A stretch of DNA of 8,935 bases from a bacterium. Lineage in GTDB: Bacteria; Krumholzibacteriota; Krumholzibacteriia; LZORAL124-64-63. A program made the translations under genes and the position numbers. Numbering within the stretch: position 1 is the stretch's first letter; every line of letters begins with the position of its first letter. Shown here piece by piece: positions 6,898-8,935 of the stretch. The DNA lies in assembly GCA_018652925.1 (NCBI GenBank), contig JABIBH010000129.1, positions 1-8,935 on the forward strand, written 5' to 3'. The notes below the pieces were generated by a model that worked only from the letters and a program-made list of their open reading frames with translations, had not been told where the DNA came from and searched no databases.

Positions 6898-7895
6898 TAT
6901 GAGTTGCTGCTTTGCAAAGCTGTAATTGCAGCCATATTCACAATATCGTCAAAGCTGCATCCACGAGACAAATCATTTATCGGCTTGGCCATTCCTTGCA
7001 TAACAGGACCAACGGCAGTTGCATCAGCCATTCTTTGCACGAGTTTGTAAGCAATGTTGCCACTGTTAAGATCCGGGAAGATCAAAACATTTGCTTCACC
7101 TGCCACAGGGCTGTCTGGTGCTTTACGTTTTCCAATTGCTTCCAGAATTGCGGCATCGGCTTGAAGTGGGCCATCGATTTTTAGTTCTGGTGCAAGTTTA
7201 GCAGCTATGGAAGTTGCCTGGCTTACCTTGTCTACATCTACGCCAGAGCCACTATCTCCAGTTGAGTAGCTCAGCATTGCAACAGAAGGCTCAAAATTAC
7301 AAAGAGATTTAGCAGTAATTGCAGTTGCGATGGCAATGTCGGCAAGTTGCTCAGCATCCGGGTTTGGGTTGACAGCGCAATCGGCAAAAACTATTTGGCC
7401 GTTGTCTCCGAATTCCCAATCAGGTTTGTACATCACAAAACAGCTCGATACTACACTGCATCCAGGAGCTGTGCCGATGACCTGAAACCCGGCTCTCAAA
7501 ACATCACCAGTAGAGTTGACTGCGCCTGCTACCATACCGTCGGCGTGGCCAGCTTCAACAAGCAAAGCTCCATACCATAGTGGATTCAGTGCCAATGCAA
7601 TTGCTTCTTCCAAAGTCATTCCTTTGTGTTGACGTTTGGAATGCAGTAGAGTTGCAAGACTTTGTCTATTTGCGTCAGTGGATGGATCAATAATGCTGAC
7701 ACCATCAGAGGAAAGGTTCAGGTCTTGTATTTTTTCTAAAATCCTGGTTGTGTCACCTATTAAAACAGGCTTTGCAATTTTTTCTTCAGCAAGGGTACAG
7801 GCACAATGAAGCGTACGACTATCTTCGCTTTCAGGTAGTATAATAGAGCGGTTCAATGACCGCGCCTGATCTCTGATTTGTTGGACTAAATCCAT
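6897..7895 (-). CDS. pta: Phosphate acetyltransferase, short form
   Basis: A 332-residue cytosolic enzyme that converts acetyl-CoA plus phosphate to acetyl phosphate plus CoA. It consists of the PTA_PTB catalytic domain only, without the DRTGG and AAA-like N-terminal regions of the long enterobacterial Pta. Family signatures include LPESEDSRTLH (20-30), HADGMVAGAVNSTGDVLRAG (117-136), YSTGDSGSG, and NDLSRGCSFDDIV (307-319). Ser310, Arg311 and Asp317 correspond to the catalytic Ser309, Arg310 and Asp316 of the M. thermophila enzyme, and Arg88 lies where a CoA-binding Arg is expected. The segment AVNSTGDVLRAGFQVIGT departs from the more common xxTTADTLRPxxQ form, which may mark a subfamily. The ATG is preceded by AGGA. 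It is the first gene of pta-ackA-(TPR/CBM9-like), with a candidate promoter at 7932-7960 and an intrinsic terminator separating it from the Rrf2 gene. Confidence 0.96.
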   Translation of the reverse strand: MDLVQQIRDQARSLNRSIILPESEDSRTLHCACTLAEEKIAKPVLIGDTTRILEKIQDLNLSSDGVSIIDPSTDANRQSLATLLHSKRQHKGMTLEEAIALALNPLWYGALLVEAGHADGMVAGAVNSTGDVLRAGFQVIGTAPGCSVVSSCFVMYKPDWEFGDNGQIVFADCAVNPNPDAEQLADIAIATAITAKSLCNFEPSVAMLSYSTGDSGSGVDVDKVSQATSIAAKLAPELKIDGPLQADAAILEAIGKRKAPDSPVAGEANVLIFPDLNSGNIAYKLVQRMADATAVGPVMQGMAKPINDLSRGCSFDDIVNMAAITALQSSNS

Positions 7896-7931
7896 TGCAA
7901 TTTCCTATTGTTGAATAAGTTATCTGCTGAA

Positions 7932-7960
7932 AATGTCGCATTGAGGCAGGGTGTTGTCAA
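7932..7960 (-). promoter_or_regulatory. Candidate sigma70-type promoter of pta-ackA
   Basis: On the minus strand a perfect TTGACA (7955-7960) is followed after 17 bases by GACATT (7932-7937), a weak -10 that keeps the key A2 and T6. It lies about 40 bases upstream of the pta ATG and just beyond the terminator of the Rrf2 gene, as expected for an independent operon promoter. Confidence 0.45.
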
Positions 7961-7967
7961 ATAAACA

Positions 7968-8000
7968 ACAAAGAAAAAGGGAAGGCTGTTGCCTTCCCTT
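7968..8000 (-). terminator. Rho-independent terminator of the Rrf2-family gene
   Basis: A perfect 10-bp stem (AAGGGAAGGC at 7977-7986, GCCTTCCCTT at 7991-8000) closes a 4-base loop. Read on the minus strand it is followed by TTTCTTTG, giving a T-rich tail continuous with the stem. It begins 21 bases after the stop codon of the Rrf2 gene. In the plus direction there is no T-run, so it acts on the minus strand. Confidence 0.88.
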
Positions 8001-8021
8001 GAATTGGTTACTGAAATCAGA

Positions 8022-8462
8022 TTATGATTCTAATTGTTTAATGTCATCTTCAATATCCGGTAAATTGTCAATCAGATCTTGAAGTGTATAACTTTCCCAG
8101 AATTCCTGAAGTTTGGTATCCAGTACCTCCCAGATACTTCTAGTAGTACAGAATGCAGAACGGGTACAGGAGTCAGGTTCAGGAACACATTCAACCAGAG
8201 GTATACAACCCTCCATACAACAAAAAACATCCCAAAGAGAAATGTCTTGTGGTTCTTTTGTAAGATAGTAACCACCAAGCACACCTTTTTTACTGCCCAA
8301 CAGGCCTTCACGCCTTAATGAAGCAACAAGTTGTTCCAGATACTTACGACTGATTTCCTGATTTTCAGAGATGGCACTCAGTGGAACAGGTTTACCATCG
8401 TAACTTACTGCTATTTGTAATAGTGCCCTAAGTCCGTAGCGCACCTTTGTGGTTATTCGCAT
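8022..8462 (-). CDS. Rrf2-family transcriptional regulator, probable iron-sulfur sensor
   Basis: A 146-residue regulator of the Rrf2 family (relatives: IscR, NsrR, RsrR). The N-terminal winged helix is typical: MRITTKVRYGLRALLQIA, then LSAISENQEISRKYLEQLV (recognition helix about 28-46) and the wing KGVLGGYYL (59-67). C92, C99 and C105 (spacing Cx6Cx5C) correspond to the three cysteines that bind a [2Fe-2S] or [4Fe-4S] cluster in IscR and NsrR. The segment after C105 reads TTRSIW, with Arg where IscR has its His ligand. C81, C82 and C86 are extra. The start is taken as ATG 8460-8462; a TTG directly before it (8463-8465) is also possible, and AAAGGA at 8471-8476 would serve either. It is probably a single-gene transcript with its own promoter and terminator. 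An inverted repeat beside the promoter suggests autoregulation. Whether it controls the adjacent pta-ackA is not shown by the sequence. Confidence 0.93.
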   Translation of the reverse strand: MRITTKVRYGLRALLQIAVSYDGKPVPLSAISENQEISRKYLEQLVASLRREGLLGSKKGVLGGYYLTKEPQDISLWDVFCCMEGCIPLVECVPEPDSCTRSAFCTTRSIWEVLDTKLQEFWESYTLQDLIDNLPDIEDDIKQLES

Positions 8463-8470
8463 CAAAGTGT

Positions 8471-8476
8471 TCCTTT
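8471..8476 (-). promoter_or_regulatory. Ribosome binding site of the Rrf2-family gene
   Basis: AAAGGA on the minus strand lies 8 bases before the ATG at 8460-8462 and 5 bases before the in-frame TTG at 8463-8465. It therefore does not by itself settle which of the two adjacent codons starts translation; ATG is preferred because the family usually begins MR(I/L). Confidence 0.6.
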
Positions 8477-8503
8477 CAGCAAAGTTGACAATCCGTAGGA
8501 GCG

Positions 8504-8532
8504 ATTATGCAACCCGGCTGCTTATATAGCAA
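8504..8532 (-). promoter_or_regulatory. Promoter of the Rrf2-family gene
   Basis: On the minus strand TTGCTA (8527-8532) and CATAAT (8504-8509) are separated by exactly 17 bases, a good sigma70-like pair. It would start transcription about 35 bases before the regulator's ATG. Its -35 directly abuts the inverted repeat at 8533-8552. Confidence 0.6.
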
Positions 8533-8552
8533 GTCCTATCATTTTTTAGGAC
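8533..8552. repeat. Inverted repeat next to the Rrf2 promoter (possible operator)
   Basis: GTCCTA (8533-8538) and TAGGAC (8547-8552) are perfect 6-bp inverted arms around an 8-base AT-rich centre. The 20-bp element touches the -35 box of the Rrf2-family promoter and overlaps the stop codon of the NAD+ synthetase gene. Size and placement fit a dimer-binding site for autoregulation. A terminator for the upstream gene is less likely because no T-run follows. Confidence 0.4.
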
Positions 8553-8935
8553 ATTAGTTCAGGTACTTTGCCCACAAGTTGAGGTGGCAGATGGAGCGGT
8601 CTTGTTGTTGCTCTTTTCCGATCGATGTCTTTGAAAACTCGTTCAACCTGGTCAGCTTGAAGCCCAAGTTCAGGTGCAACTTCCTCAGCATTTACGCCGT
8701 GATTTTTTGCCCAGAGCAGCAGGTCCATCTCTTTGTATGGGAGAACGAAATAGAATTCATCCTGACCTTGTTCAAGGGAGTAAGTGTCGGTTGTGGGAAT
8801 CACAGAGCAAATTTCATCAGGTAAGCCCAGATGCTTTGCCATAGCATAAACCTGAGTTTTGTAAAGGTGAGCAATTGGTTTGATGTCGGCAGCGCCATCG
8901 CCATTTTTTACAAAGAATCCCTGGTCATATTCCAG
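8546..8935 (-). CDS. nadE: NAD+ synthetase, C-terminal 129 residues (5' end outside window)
   Basis: The frame is open to the right edge, so the N-terminus is missing. The visible 129 residues match the C-terminal part of NadE, which amidates deamido-NAD+ to NAD+ with ATP: FVKNGDGAADIKPIAHLYKT then QVYAMAKHLGLP, TTDTYSLEQGQDEFYFVLPY, MDLLLWAKNHGV, LGLQADQVERVFKDIDRKR and HLPPQL near the end. The ATP-pyrophosphatase SGGxDS loop lies outside the window. It cannot be seen whether this is the short ammonia-dependent form or a form with an N-terminal glutaminase domain. The stop codon (8546-8548) falls inside the inverted repeat upstream of the Rrf2-family gene, 83 bases before that gene's start. 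No convincing terminator separates the two, so some read-through is possible. Confidence 0.92.
   Translation of the reverse strand: MEYDQGFFVKNGDGAADIKPIAHLYKTQVYAMAKHLGLPDEICSVIPTTDTYSLEQGQDEFYFVLPYKEMDLLLWAKNHGVNAEEVAPELGLQADQVERVFKDIDRKRATTRPLHLPPQLVGKVPELMS

Noticed and set aside
7934..7940. TGTCGCA shared with 3382-3388, both in promoter regions
   Set aside because: A 7-base match in about 9 kb is easily due to chance, and the second site is not palindromic as the first is; not enough to claim a shared operator.
8485..8508. Plus-strand TTGACA (8485-8490) as a promoter
   Set aside because: No acceptable -10 lies 16-18 bases downstream, and there is no plus-strand gene to the right of it.
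8533..8552. Inverted repeat as a terminator of the NAD+ synthetase gene
   Set aside because: The stem is only 6 bp with an 8-base loop, and on the minus strand it is followed by a mixed sequence rather than a T-run.

Overview
This 8.9 kb window is a gene-dense, AT-leaning bacterial segment with nearly all genes on the minus strand. No tRNA, rRNA, CRISPR array, transposase or integrase was recognised. The organism is probably a Gram-negative: it has a lipoprotein-type periplasmic adaptor of an RND efflux pump and several exported proteins. The GxGPGE-type six-bladed beta-propeller proteins, the TPR plus CBM9-like secreted protein and the AT-leaning composition point loosely to the FCB-type phyla (Bacteroidota, Gemmatimonadota, Zixibacteria and relatives). 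No gene here fixes the taxon.

Left part (1-3332, all minus): a tightly packed run is transcribed right to left. It begins with propeller B (2136-3332), followed by a PAP2-type integral membrane phosphatase (1526-2134), propeller A (381-1517) and an efflux adaptor lipoprotein (1-350) that leaves the window. Gaps are 1, 8 and 30 nt, so this is very likely one operon devoted to the cell envelope. The two propellers are clear paralogues that flank the phosphatase. A candidate promoter containing a 23-bp near-palindrome lies upstream (3367-3395).

Middle: the only plus-strand gene (3429-3824) is a small protein with two CPxC zinc-ribbon halves and no known function. It diverges from the propeller operon. 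Its 3' end overlaps by 6 bp the end of the convergent minus-strand gene.

Right part (3819-7895, minus): pta and ackA overlap by 1 nt and form the acetyl-CoA/acetyl-phosphate/acetate/ATP module. They are followed after 13 nt by a large exported protein with a TPR region, a CBM9-like domain and a C-terminal region that resembles an alpha/beta hydrolase that has lost its nucleophile elbow. A TTGACA-type promoter lies upstream of pta.

Far right: a Rrf2-family regulator with an IscR-like cysteine triad has its own promoter, an adjacent inverted repeat and a strong intrinsic terminator that insulates it from pta. Upstream of it is the 3' part of an NAD+ synthetase gene that enters from the right edge. 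The grouping of NAD+ synthesis, a putative Fe-S redox sensor and acetate/ATP formation suggests a link with energy and redox metabolism, but that link is inferred only from adjacency.
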